DNA of 64,000 bases from Brienomyrus brachyistius (GCF_023856365.1 NC_064533.1:31482118-31546117), one strand, 5' to 3'; shown: positions 23,701-58,052, counted from the first letter of the stretch. Notes: a model not told the origin generated them from the sequence alone. Made by a program: numbers and translations.

Positions 23701-25643
23701 TTCCCATCAATTCTGGAGCCCTTCCTATGCAGCTTGTCTAAACTGAACTGAGATGTGGAAAATCCACACGCAAGTGCTCCTCTTCGTAGACAACCTTTTG
23801 ACAAGAAAATAAAGAGAGAACAAAGCAGATGCAGGAATCAGACAATATAAAATGACATTATCTGTCAATTCATATTTCCTCAGTAAATGATTGACAAATG
23901 TGACTAAAAGATTAACATGTATTGTCAAACGATCAATATCAATAAATAAAACAATCGTTGCATAAGAATGCAACGGAGCTATTGTAATTATTATTATCAC
24001 TGTTATTATTAATGGTGTTGTTATTATTGTTGTATCAGTTGTTCTTGTTGGTAGTGCTTGAGGTGGAGGTGGTTATGCTATTAAACAACCCTAAACAAAT
24101 GGCAAATGAGTGCTTCCAAAACCACAATATTACACGAAAGTGCTCGTCGAGGAAGCGCTGGGCTGGAAAGCCGACAGATCCTGCGCAGTGAAGCTGATGT
24201 GTTGTTGTCGGCAGATAGTCCGCCACCGCACCCCTCGCTATTTTGGCTAAACAGCCCTACTTCTGGATTTCTGCAATTAGCACGGACTTCCTAGGATCGC
24301 GTATTCATGCTCGTTTGTGCATAGACGAAAACGCTGAATACGGGCATACAAAAATAAGCCTAGATATAAATGACATGTCGATGTACTTACATTGTACCCG
24401 TCGTTTTTAGATTTACAAAGCAATGCAAATATCACCTTCACAAAAAAAGATAATCGCCTATATAAGGAGACAAATTTGCTTTCTACATTGCACGTAGCTC
24501 AGTAAATGCACATTGGACCTTAATGCCAAAAAGAATCAATTCAATGGCGTCAGGAAAGTCGGTCTTCACTATCACCACATGGAAAACAAAAGCTCTCAAT
24601 TGTTTTCCTTTAAAACAATCATGCAACTCACCATTTGAAACCTGAATTTCCTTGCAGTATCCGTAAACAGTGAGATGCAGGCCTAAGAATAAATCAATAT
24701 TTTTTTTTACAACTTAAGGTAGCCGGAATCCAAAATTTGGTTTTTACGAGACCTATCTATCGACAATAGGTATCGCTCGCGGTCCGGCTGCTCACTAATC
24801 GCTTTCTCTAATTTCTAAGCAGGACGGGAAATGGTACAATTTTCTGAAAACAGCCGATCGCCCCCGATTCCCTCTAAAAAACAACAAATGTCTCCATTTG
24901 TAATGAATTGCCTTGTTTCATTTAACGACGGCGTTCACGCAAGGTCGTAGGTGGGTCCGTAGATCATAGTGACCTGCAGCGACGCGAGGAAACGAGGAAA
25001 TACTCAGCCGAGGACCATGCCCGGTTAAAACGGTGCGCTTAGGCTACACGCCTCTGTCTAGATCCTTCTCCCTTGGAAAGATACAGTGGTGATGTCATGC
25101 AGTCAACGTGAAATTCATCTCTTATTAAAGCACCTTCTTAAAGAGACACCGCTGCTTACGTCCAGGCGAAACGAGGGCGAAAGGTGTTCTTCTGCCGGGC
25201 AGATGCGCTCCGCTGCATCCGATGCGCCCGCAGCCACCTGCGAAGCGGCGTCTTTGCGCTGTTTGCTATTAATCCCCTGACACGGGAGTAGTGGTGCATT
25301 ATTGAAGGCCATAGACAGCGTGAGTGTCCGATTCCAATTGATAGTAGAGGCCGATGAATTATTCATCACCTCGCTGATGTCCAGCTGTGTCAGTATTATA
25401 AGTTAATTGTAGGATATATGCGTCAGAGCATTGAATATGCTCAAGCGCCTTATTTGTGTTGCCATTTCAGCGGGTATCAAACATATATCGTTTATCGGAC
25501 ATGTCAGGTAAATAGAAGTTAAATGATGTACAAACATCGTCCATTCATTTAAATGCATACTCAGCTCTTTGGGTGTGGCAGATGCGCCCATAGTTTGGTT
25601 AGAGTGGTTTTCAATATGACCGATAGAAAACAACGATATCTGC

Positions 25644-25646
<3 letters not shown>

Positions 25647-25680
<34 letters not shown>

Positions 25681-25722
25681 ATATATATATATATAAGCGG
25701 TTTGGAAAATGGATGGATGGAT

Positions 25723-25802
<80 letters not shown>
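25647..25802 (+). repeat. (AT)n microsatellite containing a 30-bp SINE tail
   Basis: A long (TA)n tract is interrupted at 25695-25724 by AAGCGGTTTGGAAAATGGAT plus GGAT repeats, which is exactly the 3' terminus of the L2-tailed SINE family in plus orientation. It is either an extremely 5'-truncated insertion or a larger copy replaced by AT expansion. Confidence 0.9.
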
Positions 25803-25806
<4 letters not shown>

Positions 25807-25931
25807 TGGTGAGTACACTACTTGTACTTCATATATACATGGTTTCACAGCTCATTTTTTTCTAAAAGGTCCAGTTGAAACCATTGCCTATTTGCCGCCA
25901 CATGCAGTCAGGATTGCAATCAGCTCACTGC

Positions 25932-25958
25932 GGGGGGGGGGGGGGGGGGGGGGGGGGG
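25932..25958. repeat. G27 homopolymer
   Basis: The longest of the pure G/C tracts in the window, 27 consecutive G, flanked by non-repetitive sequence. Confidence 0.95.
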
Positions 25959-27782
25959 CATTGTCCAAAACGGCACTGAATACATCTTCTCGCCCCCTAA
26001 CTTACACTTAGGGAGGCTCAGTCTATGTGTCTCTGTAGGTATAGCGATAGGCTCATTACCTCCAAAACAGACCGTCTATACATTACCGCGCAGCGCGATT
26101 TCAGTTAGAGAAAATGAACATTACAAAGTTAAGCAATTTAATTACCTTGTATTTAGATTTAGGCCGTGATTATAAGTAGCATAATACAGTTTCTCTCCAT
26201 TTGAACAAAAGTCGGGGAGGGGTGGGTGGAATTAGCAAGCCGGTGTTAGCTTTGTTAATAGTCACATGTTGATTTAATACAATTTATTTTGGGACACAAG
26301 CAAAAACATAGTATAAGATAAACCCATGTGTACCTTTGCGTATAAATTTACATACCCTTGTCTACTACTGCTGCTTGGTAAACGCTTTTTTCACGGGCGC
26401 CAACATACCACCCATTTACATTATCATCTCACCGCATGGAGTACATGTAAACGAGTAGCTAGAGGTCTGTATCGCTGTACAAATAAGGAACCTTGGAAAG
26501 TTTCCCCAAACGATTTGAAAAGCAATCTGCTCATTTCTGGCGTGAGAAGTGTAGAGTATAAGCGCAGCCTCGGGAAAGCGGTTTGAAACCCTGGGGTGTC
26601 CCATCAGCTAAATGATTTCAGCGTTGGCCTTCATTCCGTAATCAACACAGGGGCTACAGTAATTAGATATTGAAAGCACGATTATTTTCATTATTTCGAT
26701 ATTTATTTTCTAATAAAGGTACCTTCCGACATGTCACCCTTGAATATTTTAGTCCTCTTATGTGTTAAGTCCTACGTTCTTATTTACTTTATTTAAATAA
26801 ATAATATATTTGCATGTATTTTTTTTAAAATATTTTATATTCATTACATAGCCGATGTATTTTACTTGAAGTCAATTATATTATATTAACAATACTGACT
26901 ATTTCTGTACATCATTACACCAGAGTGTGGAAAAAGAAACTATCTTGAAAGAGATGGTCTAATTGACTGATCTCGTTCATGAATGAATTTATAGATAACT
27001 TTAACTACAGAAACATATCACTCATTGAACTGAACGACTTTAAAGACGTAGGCCTATCACACATTGGATGAAGTGAACGAATGTTCATTTGAACCAATTG
27101 AAAGATGTATCACTAATTAAACTAACTGTAGAATGACTCACGAATTAGTGCAGCGAATGAGATCATTTTGTCGACTTTTAAAATGTGTTCAAAAAGAACG
27201 AATCGTTCATGAACGACAGAAATCTTACTTGCACACATCAGGTAGACTGCTTCCCTACTATCATAACTCAGTCAGGAATATTGGGTATTTTAATCACTGC
27301 AGTAGCCGTACAAATACCAGAATCACCATATTTTTGTTTCAGCCAATGAAAGTAAATGATGACCATAAATGCAATGAATAGTTGCAAACATAACTGCAAA
27401 GAATACTAAAAATGATTGAATTATCAGGGCACTTCCTGTCTTCCGTTCTTTCTCTGTCCTTTTCGCTTCTCGACGGTTTTGGAATCCACTGACATTCTAT
27501 AATCCAAGTTTATCCCACTGATTTGTATTTACGGACTTGCTCATGCACAGTATTCTCAGCTGACATGATTTTATAACTCATCGCCGCTCACAGTCAGCAC
27601 CCAACTTGCCCACCTCTGCTCTGAGTTACAAAATATATTAACTTGTCTCCTGCTATTTGAGGACACGTATTATCTTCTATATTTTCCTTATCTCCCGAAT
27701 TGTGTTAATGGAGACATTCTATGCTTGGAAAGGAAAACGTGCATGAAATACCAATAATCTTTTAGCTCTGCCTATCGCCACA

Positions 27783-27796
27783 GCGCCACCTAGTGG
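27783..27796 (-). promoter_or_regulatory. CTCF-consensus match (minus orientation)
   Basis: GCGCCACCTAGTGG fits the reverse complement of the CTCF core CCASYAGRKGGCRS at all 14 positions. Near matches (13 of 14) lie at about 28216 and 31543. Occupancy cannot be told from sequence; such motifs are also spread by retroposons. Confidence 0.45.
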
Positions 27797-28257
27797 ATAC
27801 ATTAAAATGTAAAATAAAACATGAGAACTGAAATCTGTTTCGTGCATGGGGATTGTCTAAGGAAATAATGTGGTTTTGATCGAGCTAAATCATATAAACA
27901 AGTAGATGAAACCGATAAAACAATAGAAGTGCGAATCATTTGGTAGCAGTTCAGAGCGTGGATGAGGCAATCATTTTTTAATCAGATCCGTGATCGCTGT
28001 GGAATGATATATATTTTTAGAAGCAAATAATTGTTTTATGCGAAGTCACACTTAATAGATGCTCTGCTGAGGGAGAGGAGAAAGTGCTGCGTTATACTCA
28101 GATCAGTGTCTAGGAACTTACGCAAGAGTGTGAAAGATGTGGATCTCATGCATTATTTTAGACTAAAAAATGAGATGATTTTACGGTGAAAATGTGACTC
28201 CGTTAGGTGCCATTAAAGTAGCTCCCCCTGGTGGTGTACTTCACTTAATAATAATAA

Positions 28258-28548
28258 TCCATCCATCCATTTTCCAAACCGCTAATCCTATTGGGTCGCG
28301 GGGGGTCCGGAGCCTATACCAGAAGCAACGGGCACGAGGCAGGGAACAACCCAGGATGGTGGGCCAGCCCATCGCAGGGCACACTCACACACCATTCACT
28401 CACACATGCACACCTATGGGCAATTTAGCAAGTCCAATTAGCCTCAGCATGGTTTTGAACTGTGGGGGGAAACCGGAGTACCCGGAGGAAACCCCACGAC
28501 GACATGGGGAGAACATGCAAACTACGCACACATGAAACCCAGGCGGAA
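28258..28548 (-). mobile_element. 5'-truncated L2-tailed SINE copy
   Basis: About 90% or more identical to the copy at 7298 over the tail and body, but it stops at ACCCAGGCGG, lacking the tRNA-like head. The flanks share AATAATAAT on both sides, a possible short target duplication, though the AT-rich triplet context makes it ambiguous. Confidence 0.8.
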
Positions 28549-28686
28549 TAATAATACTAATAATAATACATTGTTAAAACCCTACATGAAAGAAAATTAG
28601 CAATAGATATTTGATTTAAAATAAAAATATAGATTAATGTTAGTGTTAACACGCAAGATTAATTATTTGATTGCCCCCTTATTTAT

Positions 28687-28719
<33 letters not shown>

Positions 28720-29865
28720 AAGAAATTACACTTAAAGAAAAAACATGATTTTTACGTTAATTTTAATAAGCCTTTTTGTGAGTACACCGCGGACGACGGG
28801 TAAGGCGGAACTGAAATGTTGTGTTTTGTGTCCCTTGTACGGAACATAAATTGGAGCGCATCGGTACGCTGACCCTTGTGTTTGAAAATTTGGATGCCAG
28901 TCCTTGCATAAAACGTCTTGGTCTTTGGACAAAATGTTAAAGAAAATCTAAATAAAGTGTGTAATGCTGTATTGGTTTATTCTACATAGGAGGTCACACT
29001 GTCTGACAAACGGAAAGATAATTCGGATGGCGCAATCTGATCGGGAAACGTGTGTTGATCAAACTGACAGGATTACGGGCATATGCGTTTCTTAAAGACA
29101 AGTTTACACGTAGAAAATCCTCAGTGCAATTTTGTGTATTTCTGTGTTTTAGCGGAACAATGAGACAAACGATAGTTGAGAGGGAAATACATCGCGTTAA
29201 TAAATCGAATTTATTAACTTGCGAGATATCACTTGTGAAGGACGCATTGTGAATTTGTGTTATTGTTTGTAGATTAAGCCTAACCAGTATTTCCATCATA
29301 TAAATGAATTTTATGTATTTCCTCCTGCAGTCCAGTGGCATACTGTAACACCTGAGTGTTGAGTGACCCCTAGTAAAGATCTTTAAGATTTTGTGTCTAT
29401 TACATACTTGCATGCGGTTGTTTTAGCTAGAGTATTGTACGCGAGTCTTAAACCGTTTGTTTGATTATATATAAAATACAAATTTTCTCTTAAGTGTACT
29501 CAGCACTAAATACTATCGGGAAGCCGAAAAGTAATTTCTTATTTACTGTGACGTGGCTTTTGTGTTATTTAATTTTATAACTACACTTTTCTTTCAGTAT
29601 TGCTGTTTTTTAAATCTCTGGATTTTAACCATCACACCGTGACTGCGCGTCCTTGAACTGCAGGAGTACTTGTGTCTCTGTACCAAACAGAGTGCTGCAC
29701 TTAAACTGCATGACCATGCTGCCTTTCATTTGGCTCTAGTGGAGGAAGAAGCAGTTTGAGTTGGACTAAAATCAGAGCATTTGATGCTCTTTTATGCCCA
29801 GCGCTTATAAATTCCCTGGTAGTGTCTGAAGCTGCACTCCTCTTTATCAATACAGTCATAAAACA

Positions 29866-30135
29866 GAGTACCAATTTGTACCTTTGCTTGTCACTGGGGC
29901 TATACCCTCAAGGGTCTGTCAATTGTGCTCTAGCCTTAGATAAATGTGCCTTTTAATCTAAATTAAGGTACAGAAATGGACTCTGACAACATTAATGTAC
30001 CCACAATGGTAGAAAAATGTTCATCATAGTATAGTTCTTTATGTTAAAAGGTACAAGTACCTACAGCTAAGGGTACTTCCTGCAAACCCTTGAGGGTACA
30101 GCCCCAGTGACAAGCAAAGGTACAAACTGGTACTC
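29866..30135. mobile_element. Inverted-repeat element (probable MITE) with 50-bp arms
   Basis: The arm at 29866-29915 (GAGTACCAATTTGTACCTTT ... ACCCTCAAGGGT) is the reverse complement of 30086-30135 at 48 of 50 positions. The ~170 bp between the arms is unique AT-rich sequence. Part of the left flank (CCCTGGTAGTGTCTGA ... ACAGAGTACCAAT) recurs as a direct copy at about 30291-30346, so the locus has also suffered a local duplication. Family not identified. Confidence 0.7.
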
Positions 30136-30917
30136 TTTTGTCTAACAGTGAAGGGACTTAACCTAAAGCACTTCATTAAGAATCCACTTTGTTTTCTGGA
30201 AGAAAAGCATTGCAAATGCAATTAAAAATATGGTTTAGTGCAGCTCTTTCCTTCACACATTTGTGTGCATGTTTGTCCCAGCAGAGTACTTCCCTGGTAG
30301 TGTCTGACTCCTCTTTATCGGCACAGTCAGAGAACAGAGTACCAATGTGTATCTTTGCTTGTGTGCTTGAGTGCTTCTCATCTACCTGATTGACTGCAGT
30401 TTTGCACAGCATCTTCTAAATACTGTAAACACTGTTGCACACTGTTCCTTCATTCAACTGTCCTGTGTGCCTTTAATTGCCCCTCGGGGACAAAAAGTTT
30501 TTTTAATTGAACTGAATTAACTAATTAGCATTTTTGGAGGGTTATGGATCTAAAAGTTGCTATTGAACATGACATTTTTGGAGGATGATTTATCCTATGG
30601 AAATAATTATCCCAACAAAATAATGAAATAACAGAATGATTGATTAATATCATTTGAGTTGAAAATTAATTAGAATTAGTTTGCTGTAGTGGGCATGGAA
30701 AACCAAAGCATTCTAATAGCATTTTTACCTGTTTCAATTGCATGCCTGTGATTTTGTAATTTCAAGGAGCTGCGATTTTAAGCTCTCATTAACTGTGAAG
30801 TCAGGATAAGCATTTTGTAACCACTCAGTCAGGGATTGCATGCAGGAAACACCAGCATGAACGTTCAGTCTCCATTATCAAGAATTAAAACCCCACTTTT
30901 TCTTGCTTCATCAATAG

Positions 30918-31125
30918 TCATCCATTCATCCACCGCTATTTCAGCACAGTGGGGCTGGGGTCTACAGAATACCACCCCATCACAAGGCAAACACACATCA
31001 GGCAATTTAAAAATGTCTTTGAATTAGAAGAAGCCAGTGTAAAGGAAAGAACTGCATGCAAACCCACACACGGAGTATGGGGAGGATTTAAGCCCATAAC
31101 CTCAAAGGTGGCAACCAATAGTGAT
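30918..31125 (-). mobile_element. Old, diverged L2-type retroposon remnant
   Basis: ATCCATTCATCCACCGCTAT at the left end, then decayed body motifs (GGCAAACACACATCAGGCAA, CTGCATGCAAACCCACACAC, GGAGTATGGGGAGGATT) correspond in order to the minus-strand L2-tailed SINE, with the head recognisable only as AAGCCCATAACCTC. Confidence 0.5.
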
Positions 31126-31376
31126 CCCAGCTGAGCTTCCCGGTACATTGTGTAGTTACTGCAAAATTTATATTTGACCAGTAGTACAAACCTCTGATTT
31201 CTGTCACATAAGAATAGAAGATGGTTCATGGTAGAGTTTAAATATTTTTGACATCATTTGTCTTTTTTCTTTTTAGACAAATGTCTTTCCTCAAAGGTTT
31301 ATAGTTTATGCATTTGCAGTGGATGCAAATTTACATAATAACCATAACTACCTTACTTTAAACATCCCAGAAAACA

Positions 31377-31499
31377 TCCATCCATCCATCCATTTTCCAA
31401 ACCGCTAATCCTACTGGGTCGCGGGGGGTCCGGAGGCAATGGGCACGAGGCAGGGAACAACCCAGGATGGGGGGCCAGCCCATCGCAGGGCACACTCAC
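31377..31499 (-). mobile_element. 5'-truncated L2-tailed SINE with exact 15-bp target-site duplication
   Basis: A 123-bp fragment consisting of the (GGAT)n tail and adjoining body, truncated on its 5' (right) side at ACACTCAC. It is flanked by identical ACATCCCAGAAAACA at 31362-31376 and 31500-31514. It also lacks about 13 bp (the CTATCCCAGAAGC part) relative to the copy at 7298. The intact duplication indicates a fairly recent insertion. Confidence 0.9.
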
Positions 31500-32269
31500 A
31501 CATCCCAGAAAACAAATATTCTCTATTTACAGGTATGTTGTACTATTACTACCCCCTGGTGGATAGCAAAAAAATGACACCCAAAATACATTTAGAACAG
31601 CAAGCAATGTTTCATTGCTTCACCTTCAAGTTGCAATCTTGCACTAGATTAGAAGTTGGGAGATGCATAGGAGAATGGAAGACACCATTGTTAAATACTT
31701 TTTCTACTGTGTCCTACAGTTTTCTTAACTATAGTGTCTCTCTGATGGATAAAGTTTTAATATGAATGACCCGTTTAATTGCATAATCATAAAAATGTCC
31801 CATACAGTATCTTGGTGGGGGATGGGGGGTCGTGGACCCCCACTGCAGTCAGCGCAAGGTCACCTGACTATATGTCTTTGAACACAACAGAACTGAAGCT
31901 GTGAGCACCAGTGCCGTGTAGCGATTTCCTGACAGGCAGGTGCCAATTGGGAGGGAGTCCCCCTCTGTGAATTTAGCGTGATTGTCGGTGATGGGAAAGG
32001 GGCACTTAGACCCTTAGAAGGGCTGCATTTTCTATCTCTCAGGCAAAAGAGGCAGGTGTTCAGGCAGCATCAAACTCCCACACACGCCTGCCAAACCCTA
32101 TTCCAATGTTGACAAGATGTAGTGATTAAAAATATTTTATAAGAATCTTTCATCCACAGTGATACTAACAATATACCCAATTTATACCACTTGGCCTGTG
32201 AAGTAAAGGTAGAGCAGTGTGGATCATCTTGAAACCAATAACCGTCTATTTGAAAATGCCAGGTCATAA

Positions 32270-32450
32270 TAATAATGATTGATCCCCGTGGGGAAACTAT
32301 CTTTACGCTGCCCTCAACTTGGTCTTTGAAGAAAAGAGAGCACCCAGGGTTAAGGGCCTCGATCAAAGACCTGCAGATGTGCTGAGGCTGGGTTTAAACC
32401 AGCAACCTTCTGATTACAGGAATACAGGCTTAGCCCACTAAGTCACATGC
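32270..32450 (-). mobile_element. tRNA-derived SINE, minus orientation
   Basis: Read on the minus strand, a head TGACTTAGTGGGCTAAGCCT and box-B-like GGTTTAAACCC precede a body ending in TTGATCCCCACGGGG. Its promoter resembles the family at 8491, but its body carries a different 3' module (CCCCGTGGGGAAACT). Confidence 0.55.
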
Positions 32451-35100
32451 TCATGTTCAAATAAATTGTATCTCCTATTACATAAATGTTGTGGTTTGGT
32501 TTTTGATTACACAAAGACTGTCCACATATCACAAGCCCTTCTATCAGTGAAGTCAACACAAAATCCTGTCCTGTGTCATTTATATAAACACATACATAAT
32601 ATATAATTCAACCATCCATTAATTTTAAAGTTCATAATAGAGTCAGTTTTTTCCAGTTAGATTATTCATGCAAATGATTAATATGAATGTTACAGTTATA
32701 CTTGTATTTATGCTGCTCATTTTAAAAAGGTGTTTTTTGTATTTATTTTTCAGTGTGTTCAGAAGAATCTGCCTGTCTGAGTCGCCATCGCTCAATCAGA
32801 CTGCTGCTTGTTCTCGGTTAATGCCTCTCACTGAATGAATCCTATTCTTCATCAGTCAAGGCAGTGTAAGATTCGCAGACGAAAAAGATTCACTGAAGAC
32901 TCAGACAGAAGGCAGATAACGGAGGCAAGACAGGATACTTAAACTTATTATTATCCAACCTATTTAAAAAGAAATCCAGGAGAAGACTTCCAGCCCTGGA
33001 TATTGTGTGGGTTTTATGTGTGACTTGGTCTATGTAAGTAGTTTAGACCTCATTCTCAATGGAAGATTCCACAGGGCACTTAGATCCATATTTAAGTACA
33101 TACTGCTTCCATATTTATAAAGGACTGAGCCTTAATATGTGGTCAACATACAACTACACTACTACATGTATCCCAAAATATTGATATTTAAAAAAGCGTG
33201 GTGTGAGACATCAATGGTTATAATGAACAAAATAATAAGAATGCATTTAAAGGGGCATCGTACCATGTCCTGTATAATGATTGGATTATGTTCTATATTA
33301 ACAGATAATCAATCTGTGTTCTACTGCAAGAGTGAAGCAGAATGCCTAGGGGAAGCCCTTACTTTACAAAGAGAACACGTCAACTCCACACACAGCAGAG
33401 GCATGACTCCCCCACCCCCACACCCAATAGATTGTGCTATTTCATACTCCTGAATCGTTCAATCAACGGTTTTTTTTTTTTTACTCTTCAGTTCAATCAA
33501 CTCTCTAAAAACAAAAAAAAGATACTATTGGCTATTAGGTCTATTACTATTAATACTAATATTGAGTATTATTCGAATATTATGAATTATAACAATTATT
33601 TCAAAGGTTTGTTCTTACACCTCGCTTTGTAGCGCCCCCTAGCTTATCTGGCTATGTGCAGGAGTGTGGCCGCCCCCATCCCCCCTAATCCTTTTCTCTT
33701 AAGATATCTCTCTCTAATGTTAATCATTTCACTAATAATTATATACCACAGGCAATCAGGAAGTTAGAATAATTTGAAAGGTATTACTACTATCAACTGA
33801 CGATGGGCAGTATGCAAAGGCAAGTTTTAAATATATTCATCTCTCTCATCTTATCTGTCATACTTAGCATGGCTTAAGTGAGTTTTAATCAGTAATGTAA
33901 CACTCTTTTACCCCTTTTTAAAACACAGATGTTACCTTTACCAGTGAATTATCAACAGGAGAAAAAATGCACAAACGTAATACGGTTTACCTGTTTACTG
34001 GAAATATGTATATAAAATAAATAAAATCAAATATGCTTGCGAAACCAAAAAGATTAATTTGAGTAAGTTCTTTCGAAATTTAGCCGGGTTTTCACGCAAG
34101 GTAACTTCTTAGTAGTTCTTTCCTCAGTGAAGACAATTATCTAAATCTATACAGATACAACTCTAAAGCCGGCAGTTTTATATTAAAGCGACATAAATAT
34201 AAAATCAAAAGCTGAGATGGAAGCCAGCGATGCAGGCCTGGATCGAGGCTTCCCGTCAAAGCGCCAAGAAAGACACATATAAACATAAATGACATATTTT
34301 AAACAATATGAGGTTGACACTTTAACAGTAATTAAACAGAATAAACATCAAATTAAAGGAATTAACTATGGAAATTAGTTACCCAAAATTCCCATAGGGC
34401 TACAGGTATATTGCTTTTAATGCCTATATGATAAACAGGAGCGGTGCTGGCACTGACAGTCATCCTCAGTCCCCTTCGCCTTGCTGGACCCAAGTGACAC
34501 TTCAACGCAGTTCGCCCTTTATACGACATGCTTTTCGCAACAAAGAGAAAGAAACCACATATTTAACCGATCACTACAACTATCCATTACATTATGGTTT
34601 TTAAAGCAGCACCAGATCAGACTTTTCCCTTACAGGACATAAAACTACAAAAAAATGTGCTGAAATCAGAATAAAGTTTTAATATGTGTTAATTATTATG
34701 TATACTTAAATACACCCACAACACGGTCATTTAATATACCCACATCTGTGGAAAAATTGAGTTTAATAACGTCATGACTGTGTAAAAAAGTATTACGAAT
34801 AAGGATTACTGGTAGTATAATATTTTTATATAATCATATGCAACATTAAAATAAAAAATATAGCGTGAAACGTAAAGTATCCTACAAATGATTGTCATAT
34901 TGTTTTTCATTGTTATTCCTACAGAATGAAAACAGCGCTCGCTTCGTAAGTTACTGTAACTTTATTCTTAGTAAGTGTAACTACTGCACTGTAAAAAAAT
35001 AAAATAATAATAAAAAAAATAGGTGCCGCATGAAGACACTAAAAATAATGTGAGCGAATGGGCATTGGTACCCAAGCGCCCCCCATTTAGCTTCTCCGAC

Positions 35101-35201
35101 CTCAGGCGTCCCCCGATTCTCTCTGTCTCCCCCTCCCGTCTCTGCCTCTGTCTCTCTCTTTTTTTTCACTATTATTTTCCACTCGCTTCTCGCAGTTTAA
35201 A
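35101..35201 (+). promoter_or_regulatory. braf: braf 5' UTR/proximal promoter region
   Basis: A pyrimidine-rich (CT)n/T-rich stretch directly precedes the start codon, and a CpG-dense region begins at about 35190 and continues through exon 1 to about 35590. The ATG at 35202 has A at -3 and G at +4, a good Kozak context. No TATA box is evident; initiation probably occurs within the CpG-rich/pyrimidine region, but the exact start is unknown. Confidence 0.5.
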
Positions 35202-55859
<20,658 letters not shown>

Positions 55860-58038
55860 ACGGATTCTGCCTGTTCATCCCTCGTCACTTTAAAGAAAAC
55901 GACTATAAAAAAAGAACAAACGAAAAAAAAGGAAAAAAAAAGTCTTGTGTTCCTACAGTGGGTCCATCCATTACAAACAAATAGTTACAAAGAATGTGAT
56001 GTTTTCCTTATTGTTATCTGAAGAGCAACAGCTGTGCTGGAGCAGCCAAAAAACAGTCTCACTCGAATGAGGAAGAGAATATGGACAATATGGCTGAAGG
56101 AGAGCGAGGGGCTCCAGAGGCCTGGATGAGGAGCCCCCTCCGACGCCATCACAAGGCGGAATGAAGGACGAGGGGAGTCGACGATGGGCGAGGGAGGGGG
56201 GCAGCTCAGCTGTTGCTGGGGAGATGCCTAATCTTGTCCCTCCTTCATGGGGGAGGGAATGGGGAGAAGTATCACGCAAGGTGAGCTGGAGCACGGCAGC
56301 CATTCTTTGACCAATGGCATTGAAGGGGGGGAGGGATGCAGCATTTTTTTCTGCCTGTTCATTGGCTGGAGAAGGGTGATGGGCACAAGTCACAGCCAAT
56401 CACAGGCCATGGAGGGACACGGGCAGCAGCAAAGCTAATGGAAGACAACTTGAATGGTTTTCTTTGTTTCATATGGCTGTTTTTTTTTGTCTTCTTACCT
56501 TGGTGTTGGGATTTGGAGACGGACACCGCCGCCTTTTAGACCTTGAGTTTATTATTATTTTTTTGTTTGTTTGTCAGGTTATGTTGTGAGAGAAGAATGA
56601 CGAATTACATTCCATCGCAGGCTAATCACTGCACTTTTGATGCGCTATGAAGAAGCTACAGAATAAGCCATCTGTCTGCTCACGGACGAAGGCTATCAAG
56701 TCTCCAAAACCCCCCACCCCCATTTCCCAAAATGTGCATGTCAGTCTGGAATGCATGTTCGCCGTGTGTCTGTGGAGGTCAGTGTGATAACGGGGTGAGT
56801 TATGGGTATGTAAACGTCGGCGAGAAGGGGCTTTATCTGAAAGCAGTCTCTCGATTTGTGAAGTTTCCAGAAAGCCACTGATGCTTTCGCCAATAAGCAT
56901 GATCGTCCTTCTTGGTCCGTCTGCCCCTGCTGGCTCTGGTAAGAATGGAAGTTTGGACCCCGAACAGGAAGCTGTTTTGAATGAGTCTGTTTTAATTAGT
57001 CTTGCTACTGTGAGGTTTACACTTCTGTCACACATCGTGCCACAATAAGCCAGATTCCTTAATGCAACGAATAGTTTGTTTGCGTGTGTCTGTTTGCAAG
57101 CTTTTTGTCAGCAGTGCCGTCCGATCGCCGTGGTTTCCTGCCGCTTTCCGTCAAATTTTGTTTTCTAATCTTTCAGTGGGAAAAAAAGAGATCTTTTGTT
57201 TTTTAATTACTTTTTTTTGTCTTGCCCTGAGTTCACATGGGTCCCTGTGGTGTGATTTTTCTCGTGATAGAAGCGAAGTCACATCGGATGACTGTTTACC
57301 TGTTAATCTAGCTGTCTGCTGGCCTCGCTGGTGTTCTGAGGGCCCTCGTGGAGAATAGACCCCCCCCCCTCCCCATGTCCCACACCTACATGTATTCACA
57401 TTCCAGTGTTTATGCGTCACAGGTTTTTATTTATTTATTTTTGCTTTTTTGTTTTTCTAAGCAGATTTGTGGACAGGCCGGCCTGAGAAGATTAGATAAT
57501 ATCATTATTTATGGGGAAAAATATTTTAATGATTGTTTTTTTTTCGAGAACTTTTGTGCTTTTTCTTGTCTCCGTAACTGCTTCTCTGTCAGATGTTTAC
57601 TTGCACTTTGTAGTAATGGATCCAAACATATATGGAACACTTTAATTTTATATGAGCGTGGGAAGCTTCATAGTAACATTAACTGCTTAGTCTAAGCCCA
57701 AACTGCCATATTATGTTGGCATGAATCCCAGACCCTCTGTTTTGCAGGGTTTTGCATAAATTCTATCTGACTCCCCGTTAAGTGGAAGGGAGGGGGGGGC
57801 TGTAACGTCATCACCTGGTGTCGTTCTGTGGCACTGTACTGTGCACCTGAGAGGGATGTGGAAACACTGGTCTTGCTCCTGCTTAGATGTTCCTCTCCAG
57901 ACGTGGTCATACAAACATGGACCTTTTGTGTCTGATGACCTACAAATAAAACCCAGGGGTTACTGCGAGGTGACTTTGTGTCTCACACCCACCCCCCATT
58001 TCTGTTGCAGTCATTCACTCAATTTTTCTTTTCTTCAG

Positions 58039-58052
58039 CCAGTAGGGGGCAG
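58039..58052 (+). promoter_or_regulatory. CTCF-consensus match in the braf 3' UTR
   Basis: CCAGTAGGGGGCAG, 14 of 14 to the CTCF core. No surrounding SINE was recognised. Confidence 0.4.

Larger units (their letters stand above)
23701..35100. other. Intergenic region between tmem178b and braf
   Basis: About 11.4 kb without a recognised gene. In human the small gene MRPS33 lies in this interval; I found no frame resembling it here. The sequence is AT-rich, with the repeats listed separately, a poly(T) run near 28689-28712, and the palindromic GAACGAATCGTTCATGAACGA region around 27195-27216. Confidence 0.6.
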
